Below, piece after piece: positions 38,191-46,083 of a stretch of DNA of 64,000 nt. The notes below the pieces were generated by a model. That model was not told the DNA's origin, made no database searches, and saw only the letters and a list, made by a program, of their open reading frames with translations. Numbering within the stretch: the stretch's first letter is position 1; every line of letters begins with the position of its first letter. This stretch comes from Pontibacter harenae (GTDB lineage Bacteria > Bacteroidota > Bacteroidia > Cytophagales > Hymenobacteraceae), in the NCBI RefSeq assembly GCF_020907245.1, contig NZ_JAJJWH010000019.1, positions 24,518-88,517 of the forward strand, in the 5' to 3' direction. The position numbers were made by a program, and so were the translations under genes.

Positions 38191-38226
38191 ACAAAGGGCT
38201 GGCTAATATCTTCGCCAGCCCTTTGT
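38191..38226. terminator. Terminator between convergent genes
   Basis: Perfect 13-bp stem ACAAAGGGCTGGC (38191-38203) with GCCAGCCCTTTGT (38214-38226) and a 10-base loop, between the esterase gene and the aminotransferase gene. Confidence 0.8.
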
Positions 38227-38256
38227 TTATTTCTGATGTGAAAGATAATGTGCCCC

Positions 38257-39507
38257 TTACACTACCGCCAGCTTTTTAGAAAAGCCCGAAGATGATGATT
38301 TTCCTTTATAATATTCCAGAAACAGGGCAAGCCTGTTAAGGGTATCATTCAGTTCCTCTAGCGCAGGCAGGTATACCACCCTAAAATGATCTGGCTTCTG
38401 CCAGTTAAAGCCGCTACCCTGCACCAGCAACACATGCTGCTCACACAAAAAATCAAGCACAAACTGCTGATCGTCCTGAATGTTAAACTTCTTTACATCA
38501 ATCTTTGGAAACATGTAGAACGCACCTTTAGGTTTTGTACAGGTAATGCCAGGTATAGCCGTGAGTTTTTCATAGCATAAATCGCGCTGGCGGCGCAGCC
38601 TACCACCTGGCAAAACCAAATCGGCTATACTTTGATAACCTCCCAATGCTGTTTGTATAACAAATTGGGCAGGAGCATTGCTACATAAGCGCATGCTAGC
38701 CAGCACATTCAGTCCCTCTATATATGATTTACCCTCTGCTTTGTTGCCACTTATCACTACCCAACCAGCCCTAAAACCTGCCGCACGATAGTTTTTAGAT
38801 AAGCCGCTGAATGTCAGGAAAAGCACATCTTCGGAAAGCGCGGCTGTAGAAACATGCACCGTATCATCGTAGAGAATCTTATCATATATCTCATCAGAAA
38901 ACACAATCAAATTGTGCTTTTCTGCCAGGCGCACAATTTTCTCAAGCACCTCTGTGGGGTAAACAGCACCAGTGGGGTTATTAGGGTTGATGACCACAAT
39001 GCCTTTAGTGCGGCTCGTGATTTTACGCTCCATATCCTCCAAGTCAGGATACCAATCCGATTCTTCATCGCAGATATAATGCACGGCCTTGCCACCCGAA
39101 AGCGTAACAGCAGCGGTCCAAAGCGGATAATCAGGAGAAGGAATTAAAATTTCATCGCCATCGTCTAGTAGCGCCTGCATCGAAAGCAAAATGAGTTCAC
39201 TTACGCCATTGCCTACAATTATATCATCTATCTGCACATCTCTGATGTTTTTGCTTTGGCTGTAGTGCATAATAGCTTTACGGGCCGCAAAAAGACCTTT
39301 TGACTCTGTGTAGCCTTGCGCATTGCGCAGGTTCAGAATCATGTCGTGTATTATCTCGTCAGGTGTATCGAAACCGAATGGCGCAGGATTACCGATATTA
39401 AGCTTCGTGATTTTATATCCATGACGCTCCAGTTCCTGCGCCTTCTCAAATATTGGCCCACGTATTTCGTAAAACACATTGTCTAGCCTTGAACTCCGCT
39501 GTATCAT
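38257..39507 (-). CDS. Pyridoxal-phosphate aminotransferase, AlaA-like
   Basis: Class I/II aminotransferase related to E. coli AlaA, which makes alanine from glutamate and pyruvate. From ATG 39507 (MIQRSSRLDNVFYEIRGPI) it is 416 aa. I prefer this start over one nine codons upstream because a TACTTTTG box lies just 16 bases before it. Landmarks: LNIGNPAPFGFDTP near residue 38, NNPTGAVYP, FSDEIYDKILYD, and the PLP lysine in FSGLSKNYRAAGFRAGW. The C-terminus includes a late QGSGFNWQKPDHFRVVYLP that binds the carboxylate. Cytosolic; single gene. Confidence 0.9.
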   Translation of the reverse strand: MIQRSSRLDNVFYEIRGPIFEKAQELERHGYKITKLNIGNPAPFGFDTPDEIIHDMILNLRNAQGYTESKGLFAARKAIMHYSQSKNIRDVQIDDIIVGNGVSELILLSMQALLDDGDEILIPSPDYPLWTAAVTLSGGKAVHYICDEESDWYPDLEDMERKITSRTKGIVVINPNNPTGAVYPTEVLEKIVRLAEKHNLIVFSDEIYDKILYDDTVHVSTAALSEDVLFLTFSGLSKNYRAAGFRAGWVVISGNKAEGKSYIEGLNVLASMRLCSNAPAQFVIQTALGGYQSIADLVLPGGRLRRQRDLCYEKLTAIPGITCTKPKGAFYMFPKIDVKKFNIQDDQQFVLDFLCEQHVLLVQGSGFNWQKPDHFRVVYLPALEELNDTLNRLALFLEYYKGKSSSSGFSKKLAVV

Positions 39508-39522
39508 AACATTTACATTTCC

Positions 39523-39551
39523 CAAAAGTAGCAATTATACCTGTGCAACAA
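39523..39551 (-). promoter_or_regulatory. Candidate promoter of the aminotransferase gene
   Basis: On the minus strand, a TTG (39551-39549) and TACTTTTG (39530-39523) are separated by 18 bases, close to the Bacteroidota -33 TTG / -7 TAnnTTTG arrangement. The predicted start of transcription is a few bases before the ATG at 39507. Confidence 0.5.
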
Positions 39552-39720
39552 ATAGCTGGCTACAGAATGTTGTGTTTAGAGCATGGTTTTTATTCCTGCT
39601 ACCAATTCCCCGCCAATGAACCTGACTTCCCTTTTTTCGATCTGCAATACGAAATTAATACAAGTTCTTTTTCTTGCAGGTTTAGAGTTGCGGCTCTATA
39701 GGTCTTACACATAACCACAA

Positions 39721-39760
39721 AAAAAATGAACCCGCCAGACTTTGGCGGGTTCCTTTTTTT
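39721..39760. terminator. Bidirectional terminator
   Basis: 10-bp GC-rich stem GAACCCGCCA (39728-39737) with TGGCGGGTTC (39743-39752), a 5-base loop, flanked by A-run and T-run so that both strands end in T. It serves the minus DUF4142 gene ending at 39786. Confidence 0.85.
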
Positions 39761-39785
39761 TGTGGGAAATCTAAATTTTATTTTA

Positions 39786-40325
39786 TTAGTCCTCTAACTC
39801 ATCACGAAGGTTTTCGGCCTGCTCCAGGTGCATCTGTAAAACAGGAAGCACTCTTTGTGCAAACGCTCTCAAATCTGTGTCAGTCAACTCTTCGACTGCT
39901 TCTTCATATAACTCTATAGCATCTTGATGTGCATTTACCTGCACTTCGGCAAAATCGCGATCAAACTCAAGTCCTGTCTTAGTGTTTAACCTGTTAACAA
40001 CAGCCTGTTTATCTTCAGGTAAAGTGGTTGGTGTGGCTATATTTTTTTGCTGTGCCATCTGCATTAGCTCATTGCTAGTCTCGGTGTGGTCTTCTACAAG
40101 CATTTGTCCGAAATCCATTATCATTTGATTCTCGGAGCGCTCCATAGCCTGCTGACCAGTTGTTATCTCAAACATGTCGGAGGCTGCTGCACGTTGCACA
40201 AACTCGGCAGGTGTCATTCTATCGATATCAACAATATCATCATCGTCGTTATCGCAAGCCGTAACAGCAATAACAGACACTAGTAGCGCCATAATTCTCC
40301 AACTTCTAATAGCCATCATTTTCAT
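39786..40325 (-). CDS. DUF4142 lipoprotein
   Basis: 179-aa protein with a lipoprotein-type signal (MALLVSVIAVTAC) and an acidic DNDDDDI linker. The mature region has the DUF4142 pattern: EFVQRAAASDMFEITTGQQAMERS, then MLVEDHTETSNELMQ and a late YEEAVEELTDTDLRAFAQRVLPVLQMHLEQAENL. This is a ferritin-like four-helix bundle found in many soil bacteria; the function is unknown, with metal or stress links suggested only by fold. It is a single gene with a strong downstream terminator. Confidence 0.9.
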   Translation of the reverse strand: MKMMAIRSWRIMALLVSVIAVTACDNDDDDIVDIDRMTPAEFVQRAAASDMFEITTGQQAMERSENQMIMDFGQMLVEDHTETSNELMQMAQQKNIATPTTLPEDKQAVVNRLNTKTGLEFDRDFAEVQVNAHQDAIELYEEAVEELTDTDLRAFAQRVLPVLQMHLEQAENLRDELED

Positions 40326-40600
40326 AGTCTTTCTTTTTATTTAGTGATATTATTCAAATATTAGGAAAAGGAAAATCACATCATGCACATGATTACCTTA
40401 TACCCTATATCTTTAACGACCTTACCACCTACTCGTTTAGGGATAAATACCGATTTAAACTAGGTATAAATACAGAATAGTTTTATCAAAATTAGAAACT
40501 ATAGAATACTTTAATATAGGTCAAAAACATTCATTCAGTCACAAAAACGCAGTTTTAAAGGATATTCGGCATTTTCTTTGACTCTTAAGCAGGCAGTACT

Positions 40601-41041
40601 TCAAAAGCTCCCTTTTGCTGTATACGTACTATTTTGCTGTATACGTACTATATAAAGTGCATCGAAGCCTTCGGACACAGAAGGCTTTTCCAGCCTTTTG
40701 GCCGTTCCGTATATTCCTTTCTCGGGCACAAGCCAACGGCCTGTGCGGCTACTGTTTCGCTCTACCGCTTCCCTTGCTGTCGTTTCAAAATAGTACCCGA
40801 TTACTTCATACTTCGCTTCTCTTGCCAGTTCAATGTACTTGCTACGCTCTGCTATGGTGGGGTTTGTATTATCTACCACAAAGCGCATTTTTGTTTGCAG
40901 GCAGCCTCTAAGGAAAAGGGTTTCACGGTGGCGTGTACGCAGCAGATCCAAGCTAATGCGCATGTGCGTGTTAAAGAAGTTCTCTTTGTAGAAAGTAGAT
41001 TTGCCGCTGGACTGTATGCCACAGAAGATGATGGCCTGCAT
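40601..41041 (-). CDS. P-loop kinase, polynucleotide-kinase-like, with altered C-terminus
   Basis: 146-aa nucleoside/polynucleotide kinase-like P-loop protein. Walker A is GIQSSGKST at residues 8-16; ISLDLLRTR and VVDNTNPT follow the pattern of T4 Pnk-type kinases, and an R-x-x-x-R-like lid appears around ERNSSRTGRW. A 19-bp tandem duplication (40613-40631 and 40632-40650) lies in the last codons. Because 19 is not a multiple of 3, the reading frame changes: the encoded tail is N-STYTAKGSF, while collapsing the duplication would give QQKGAFEVLPA with a stop at 40585. It follows the alpha/beta hydrolase gene by 24 bases. Substrate (RNA, DNA or small molecule) is unknown. Confidence 0.8.
   Translation of the reverse strand: MQAIIFCGIQSSGKSTFYKENFFNTHMRISLDLLRTRHRETLFLRGCLQTKMRFVVDNTNPTIAERSKYIELAREAKYEVIGYYFETTAREAVERNSSRTGRWLVPEKGIYGTAKRLEKPSVSEGFDALYIVRIQQNSTYTAKGSF
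40613..40650. repeat. 19-bp perfect tandem duplication
   Basis: Two identical copies of TTTTGCTGTATACGTACTA (40613-40631 and 40632-40650) within the 3' end of the P-loop kinase gene. Being perfect and in a coding region, it is probably recent. Confidence 0.95.
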
Positions 41042-41065
41042 AAGCAGTTTTGTTAGGTTGAAGAT

Positions 41066-41914
41066 TTATACAATAAATTGGTAGATGGCATTGTTTACCT
41101 GCTCTGGCCGTTCGTGGTGCAGCCAGTGGGTGGTACCTTCTAAAAGCAACAACTGCCCGTTTACACATTTTCTGATGCTTTCAGAGGCCATTTCAGCACC
41201 TAAAAACTTGTCTCTCTTTCCCCAGAGCATAAGAGTTGGCACTTGCACATCTGCTGCCAAATTTAACTTAGAGTATTTATAAGCCCTGTACCAGTTAATC
41301 ATGCTGTTTAAAGCACCAAGTTGCTCCCATGCCCTTTTGTAGTGCCCCAGTTCCCCTTCAGAAAAAGCATTTTTAAGCGCTGTGCCAGCCATGCTTTTCT
41401 CCAACAAACTGTAGTGAAAGGCACTACAGCATAACTCAGGCAATAGGGGCATTTGAAAAAAGCCAGCGTACCAACTGCGCAGCATCTGCTTTGGGTTCTT
41501 TTGCAGGTTGCGCTTCATTACCTTGGGGTGCGGCATATTCAGGATAATTAGTTTTTCTAGTAGCTTAGGGTAAAGTATTGCCACAGCCCAAGCCACTGCC
41601 CCACCCCAATCGTGGCCAACTAGGTAAACTTTCTCATTTGCGGTCTGCTGTATAAGCGCTACAACATCTGCAACCAGGTGCTCTAGCGTATACGCTTTTA
41701 CACCTGTTGGCTTACTGCTGCTGTTGTAGCCCCTTTGGTCTGGCACTATAACACGAAATCCCTTTTCAGCAAAAAACTGAATCTGCTTACGCCAGCCGTA
41801 CCAGAATTCTGGAAAGCCGTGCAAGAAAAGCAATACTTTTCCTGCTGGAGCACCTGCCTCTACTACATGCAGACGGATATTGTTTACAAAACAGTCTTTT
41901 TCAACTATAGTCAT
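41066..41914 (-). CDS. Alpha/beta hydrolase, epoxide-hydrolase-like
   Basis: 282-aa cytosolic enzyme. Epoxide hydrolase signature: HGFPEFWYGW (residues 32-41, oxyanion hole HGFP), DQRGYNSSSKP, and nucleophile Asp102 in VGHDWGGAVAW; an aspartate rather than serine marks the epoxide hydrolase/haloalkane dehalogenase group. The catalytic His is in EGTTHWLHHERPE near the end. A cap domain with tyrosines lies between. Substrate unknown; detoxification of epoxides is the family norm. It heads a two-gene unit with the P-loop kinase. Confidence 0.88.
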   Translation of the reverse strand: MTIVEKDCFVNNIRLHVVEAGAPAGKVLLFLHGFPEFWYGWRKQIQFFAEKGFRVIVPDQRGYNSSSKPTGVKAYTLEHLVADVVALIQQTANEKVYLVGHDWGGAVAWAVAILYPKLLEKLIILNMPHPKVMKRNLQKNPKQMLRSWYAGFFQMPLLPELCCSAFHYSLLEKSMAGTALKNAFSEGELGHYKRAWEQLGALNSMINWYRAYKYSKLNLAADVQVPTLMLWGKRDKFLGAEMASESIRKCVNGQLLLLEGTTHWLHHERPEQVNNAIYQFIV

Positions 41915-42028
41915 TTTATAAGTTCTTATCCTACTCCTTCTACAGATTCTTACGGGAGTTTAGGTGGCATATGGCATTAAACTGAAGATGCTGTTGCGCT
42001 CTTAAATGTGATCATCATTAAAAAAAAC

Positions 42029-42072
42029 AAAGAGAGCGCCTGACCTACAATAAAGATCTGGTGCTCTCTTTT
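42029..42072 (-). terminator. Terminator of the phosphoesterase gene
   Basis: On the minus strand the stem AAAGAGAGC/GCTCTCTTT (arms 42063-42071 and 42029-42037) is followed by TTTG and eight T. It is about 20 bases past the stop at 42094. Confidence 0.7.
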
Positions 42073-42093
42073 ATGTTCTTTTGTAAAGTTTGT

Positions 42094-42843
42094 TTATACC
42101 TCCAGCAGATAAAAAGGTAGCTCGTACCCTTCTTTCTGAAGTATAGGCTTGGACACATTAAAGACTTTCACGCCTCTGGTTGTTTTACCCTCTAGTGTGC
42201 CAATATGCGCATGCCCATGAAAAGCAGCCAACACGCCTCTTCTATTTATAGGGTCAGCTAAGCGGGAAGAGCCCAGAAAAGGAAAGATCTGCTCTGGCTC
42301 TCCTACCACTGTTTCTTTTATAGGAGCATAATGCAAGACCGCTATCTTCTTGATGTCTTCATTCTCGGCATCTAACCGGGCCAGAGCACCGTCTAGCTTC
42401 AGCGCTTCGTCTACTGCTTCCTGCACAAACGATTTAAGCGCTTTCTCGCCAAACATGCCCAACATCCCCCTGTCGAAGCCGCCACCAAAACCTTTTACTC
42501 CTGCAAAACCAATTCCTTCTATCACCACACACTCGCCATCTAGCATATGTACTTTTTCCTGTACCAGTAGCCTGCGAATTTCGTCCTGCTCATCGTGCTC
42601 CCAATCGTGGTTGCCCAGTACAGCCACTACAGGTATGGTACATCCTTTCAGTTCTTTCACCAGCACCTCTGCCTCGGTTACGCGTCCTGTATCGGTTAAA
42701 TCTCCACAAAGCAGCAGCACATCTGCCTTCTCAGACACTTGCTTAAAGTACTCCTCCCATTTACCTTGGTCGCTTTCGCGTACGTGGATGTCGCCTACTG
42801 CTGCAATTCTGGTTATAGTTGTGTTGCTTTGTGTTATTGTCAT
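42094..42843 (-). CDS. Metallophosphoesterase
   Basis: 249-aa cytosolic calcineurin-like enzyme with the full motif set: GDIHVRE (residues 17-23), LCGDLTDTG, LGNHDWEHD, VLHYAPI and FHGHAHIG. It differs from the ars-linked phosphoesterase in motif spacing and is not a close copy. It starts 4 bases after the stop of the nucleotidyltransferase-like gene (42848), so the two are translated as a unit. The pairing of a nucleotidyltransferase fold with a phosphoesterase suggests opposing reactions on one substrate, an inference only. Confidence 0.88.
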   Translation of the reverse strand: MTITQSNTTITRIAAVGDIHVRESDQGKWEEYFKQVSEKADVLLLCGDLTDTGRVTEAEVLVKELKGCTIPVVAVLGNHDWEHDEQDEIRRLLVQEKVHMLDGECVVIEGIGFAGVKGFGGGFDRGMLGMFGEKALKSFVQEAVDEALKLDGALARLDAENEDIKKIAVLHYAPIKETVVGEPEQIFPFLGSSRLADPINRRGVLAAFHGHAHIGTLEGKTTRGVKVFNVSKPILQKEGYELPFYLLEV

Positions 42844-42847
42844 AAAT

Positions 42848-43603
42848 TTAAACTGATCTCATTGTTACTACTTTATACTGCCATTCGGTAATATCGATGG
42901 CGTATTGCGTTTGGTCTATCAGAGGGCCTCTGCATATTTTCTCAATAGGTGTGGGCATATCATACTGCTCCCTTGCTCGCGTCAGAAGCTCGTCAAAAAG
43001 CCACTTAGGCACTAAATCTCTGTCGGATGGATATACGAACTGAAAGGATAGTATTTGGGCCAGCAGCAGGTGCCAGTGCGTTTCCATGTGCATCCAAATC
43101 CATTTCCAATCCATCTTTTCGCCGTAGCGCAGTATCAGGTGGTTAATATCAGAGCCATCGTAGCGTTCACGATTCTGCACGTATAGCTTCGACCACACAA
43201 GGCTCTCCGCTGGGATAACTCTTACATTTACGCCCAACAGCTCGCTTTTCGCTGCTCTTTTATACCATTCATCATCCACAGCACAGTGATTGCCTGGGTT
43301 GTTAAAGATAATATCCACAAAATGCTCCCCTAGCTTTACCTTGGCCAACCATCTTGGATCTGTTAACTCAGTTTCGAAACCTTGATCTGAGAAGCTCTTT
43401 AAGATACGCGGGCAGTCGCCTGATTTGCAGAATAGATCCAAATCTTTCGTGTCCCGCATAATATCTGTGTACAAGCGTAGGGCAAACCCTCCACCAACCA
43501 TATATTCTACTTTACTCTCCTCTAGTATATGAAGGGCCTGCTGATAAAAATCATGCGCTCCTTGCATATTTATGCCTTCTTGTATTTCAATTACTTTAGC
43601 CAT
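42848..43603 (-). CDS. Nucleotidyltransferase-superfamily protein
   Basis: Up to 251 aa; the start at MQGAHDFYQQ (43567) is an alternative that removes a short leader. The N-terminal half has the minimal nucleotidyltransferase pattern: MVGGGFALRLYTDIMRDTKDLDLF, where GG...R-x-T-x-D-x-D is the G-G/D-x-D active-site signature, and later VDIIFN with the third acidic residue. The C-terminal half is helical with many aromatic residues (WKWIWMHMETHWHLLL). Related domains occur in AbiEii-type toxins and in antibiotic-modifying enzymes, but no antitoxin partner is present. It is the first gene of a tight pair with the phosphoesterase at 42094. Confidence 0.75.
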   Translation of the reverse strand: MAKVIEIQEGINMQGAHDFYQQALHILEESKVEYMVGGGFALRLYTDIMRDTKDLDLFCKSGDCPRILKSFSDQGFETELTDPRWLAKVKLGEHFVDIIFNNPGNHCAVDDEWYKRAAKSELLGVNVRVIPAESLVWSKLYVQNRERYDGSDINHLILRYGEKMDWKWIWMHMETHWHLLLAQILSFQFVYPSDRDLVPKWLFDELLTRAREQYDMPTPIEKICRGPLIDQTQYAIDITEWQYKVVTMRSV

Positions 43604-44029
43604 ACTCCTTTGTGGTCACTCAATTTATTTTGTCTCTCTATACAGTTGTTGGCCAAGGGAACTACCATTTTATTTACCTATAGGTAATCCCAAACATTGT
43701 TCTTCGCCAATTTGTCAGGAGTAGAAATATTTACTTAATAACAGATGGTTTGGTTGTACTATTATGATTCATCCATCAACAAAACTGCCCTCCCTTTATA
43801 AAAACATTGAACTACCGCTACGCAATTTGAATATTTTAAATATGTGGTAAGTTTTATAACTTAAAATGGCCTCTGATGTCAAACCAAATGCAAAGCAGAA
43901 GCAAAAACCAGTGATAAAATACGTCTGTTTACACGATGCTTAAACTTCCTCCAATTACCCTCCTTCAGATAACCCCTACTCTTCGTCTTCGTTAAAAAAA
44001 AGAAAAACCTACTAACAAACTTATTTACC
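43604..44029. other. Intergenic region upstream of the fourth disordered-protein gene
   Basis: About 425 bases between divergent genes. A perfect 14-bp palindrome, TTACCTATAGGTAA (43674-43687), could be a binding site. A-rich DNA precedes the ATG at 44030. Otherwise nothing recognisable. Confidence 0.45.
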
Positions 44030-44884
44030 ATGGAAAGATATCAGAGTGACTATCAGGAAGGAAATAACCAAAGAAATCAGCAAACAAGGCGATCAGACAG
44101 ATACCGTCATCCAGAGCGCGACAATGACTATCAGTTCGACGACTACGGTTCATCGGCCAGAGGTGGTTATGGCAACGAAAGCAACAGCGGCACCTGGGGC
44201 AACCAGGGAAACGAGATGGGCGGATCACGAAATGTGAGTAACCAGGATATATATGACACCTACAGCACCTCCAGAAACTACGGCAACATGGGCAGCTATG
44301 GCGGGGCACAAGGCTTTGGCACACCAAGAGGAGGCTATCCGCAGCAACGCCATTACGACTCTGACACCAACTTTAATTTTGACAGCGGCATGGGTTCGCC
44401 TCGCGAAGCACGTAATAGCCACTACAGCCCAGGCGGCTACCGCGCATACCAAGGCGACGAGGTTTATGGTAGCGACCGTGGCATGGGCAACACCGACAAC
44501 AGAGAACTTTACGGCTCCGATACATCCAGAAGGTTTCAGGGCGACAGCCAGAACCGCTACGACTTTGACCGCGACAACAACCGACGCAACTCATCAAACT
44601 ATGGCGGAGCTGAAGGCAACTATATGGGCAGCGGCTACGACCGCAGCTCCAGAAGCGAGTACAGCCGGGACAGAGACAACTACGGATCCAGAGATCGTTA
44701 CAACCGCGATGCCCGACACAGTGGCTACAACGACACTCCTTACGGCACCAATGGCTACTACAGTGGCGGCCACGGTAACTCCAACTCTGACAGCGACTAC
44801 TTTAAGAGCGACAACAGATACCGCACCTTCGACTGGGACAGAATCCGTGACAAGAGACGACAAAACAATTCTGATCAGTACTAA
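44030..44884 (+). CDS. Gly/Asn/Ser/Tyr/Arg-rich disordered protein
   Basis: 284 aa, the largest of the four low-complexity proteins. Starts MERYQSDYQEGNN, like the MER start of the 28364 product. The centre is G/N/S/Y-rich (NYGNMGSYGGAQGFG) with a better-ordered FNFDSGMGSPREARNSHYSPG; the last third is R/D/Y-rich and ends in YFKSDNRYRTFDWDRIRDK. No signal peptide, membrane segment or cysteine. The composition resembles prion-like or FUS-type low-complexity domains. It lies 15 kb from its relatives. Function unknown. Confidence 0.78.
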   Translation: MERYQSDYQEGNNQRNQQTRRSDRYRHPERDNDYQFDDYGSSARGGYGNESNSGTWGNQGNEMGGSRNVSNQDIYDTYSTSRNYGNMGSYGGAQGFGTPRGGYPQQRHYDSDTNFNFDSGMGSPREARNSHYSPGGYRAYQGDEVYGSDRGMGNTDNRELYGSDTSRRFQGDSQNRYDFDRDNNRRNSSNYGGAEGNYMGSGYDRSSRSEYSRDRDNYGSRDRYNRDARHSGYNDTPYGTNGYYSGGHGNSNSDSDYFKSDNRYRTFDWDRIRDKRRQNNSDQY

Positions 44885-44887
44885 TGC

Positions 44888-44961
44888 TTAGCTTTACCCT
44901 ATAAAAGCAGCAGGGGATTGGCAAATGCCAATCCCCTGCTGCTTTTATAGGGTAAAGCTAA
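44888..44961 (+). terminator. Perfect 36-bp palindromic terminator
   Basis: A 36-base arm (44888-44923) is perfectly complementary to 44926-44961, with only two bases between, followed on the + strand by TTTTTC. Length and perfection exceed normal terminators; it sits 4 bases after the stop of the disordered-protein gene. Confidence 0.88.
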
Positions 44962-45035
44962 TTTTTCACTCAAGCACTTACTGTATTACTGTACATTAGG
45001 ACGTTACTCTTATATCGATATAAAGATCCTCAAGC

Positions 45036-45884
45036 CTACTTAATACATACCTCTTTTAAATCGCGCATGCTACCGTAGAACACGTTGCAGTCTACAATAC
45101 CGTTGATGCCATCGATATAGCCACCATCGGTATGCTGCCAGAAGGCCAGTTTTACCTTATCACTTTTTTCTAGCCTGAGTTTAGGCACTTTATAATGAGC
45201 AATCCAGAGATGATGGTTATCGAAATGTCCCTCCAGGTAATCTTTGTAAAATTTATAGCCTGTATAAATAATTGGTTTTACACCTTGCTTTTCCTCCACC
45301 TGGCTTAACCACACTTTCAGATCAGCACGAAATTGTTTGATGGGCTTCTTTCCCCTCAGTTCCACATCCAGCACAGGTGGCAGATCGCCTTTGGATAACT
45401 CTACAGTAGAGTTGAAATTTATGGCTTGTAACTCAGCGGAAACATGCGGTACAAAAAAGTGATAGGCTCCTCTTATCACTCCTGCCTCTGCTGCCCCCTC
45501 CCAGTTATCCTGAAAGCGCTTGTCTTTAAGTTTGGCTCCTTCTGTAGCCTTTACAAAAGCAAACAATACCTCGCTTTGCCGCACTTGTACCCAATCTACC
45601 TTTTTCTGGTAATGCGACACATCCACGCCATAAATACTATGCCCCTCTGGCCACACAGGCTTAGGTTTTACCACAAAAAATTCGACATAGACGAAGATAG
45701 CAGCCATACAGGCAATAACACCCAATCCGACCAAGAAAGGAACAGCCGACTTCTTCTGCTTTTTAGGCCTTGCCTTTGTTTGCTTCTTTTTAGGGCGCGA
45801 GCTTTTAGGAGGGCTTTTCTTAACCTTCCGAGGTTCCTTATGTTTTATAGGTTCAAGAGGATGATCTTCTAGTACTGTAGCCAT
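45036..45884 (-). CDS. GH25 family lysozyme
   Basis: 282-aa membrane-anchored N-acetylmuramidase. A very basic K/P-rich cytosolic N-terminus (residues 1-45, KKSPPKSSRPKKKQ) precedes one membrane helix (about 47-72). The GH25 barrel follows: YGVDVSHYQKKVDW with the catalytic Asp, FVKATEGAKLKD, GAYHFFVP, PPVLDVEL with the catalytic Glu region, IIYTGYKFYKDYL and AFWQHTDGGYIDGINGIVDCN. Type II membrane topology puts the enzyme in the periplasm for wall cleavage. A CAAATATA at 45947-45954 could be the -7 box (TATATTTG on the coding strand). Confidence 0.92.
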   Translation of the reverse strand: MATVLEDHPLEPIKHKEPRKVKKSPPKSSRPKKKQTKARPKKQKKSAVPFLVGLGVIACMAAIFVYVEFFVVKPKPVWPEGHSIYGVDVSHYQKKVDWVQVRQSEVLFAFVKATEGAKLKDKRFQDNWEGAAEAGVIRGAYHFFVPHVSAELQAINFNSTVELSKGDLPPVLDVELRGKKPIKQFRADLKVWLSQVEEKQGVKPIIYTGYKFYKDYLEGHFDNHHLWIAHYKVPKLRLEKSDKVKLAFWQHTDGGYIDGINGIVDCNVFYGSMRDLKEVCIK

Positions 45885-46083
45885 GCTATACCTGACGCTA
45901 AACGCTCTGCTTCAAAATCTTCAATGATTAAGGCTATTGATGAAGACAAATATAAGATTATAACGCAAAGTTTTAAGCTGCTCTATCTAAAGTTCTTGCA
46001 CACAAAGTTTATCCTTTCTAGCAGTCCCACTATCTAGCGCCTGCATTCAATCCTTGTGCAATTTAACCTCAATTGCCATAAAC

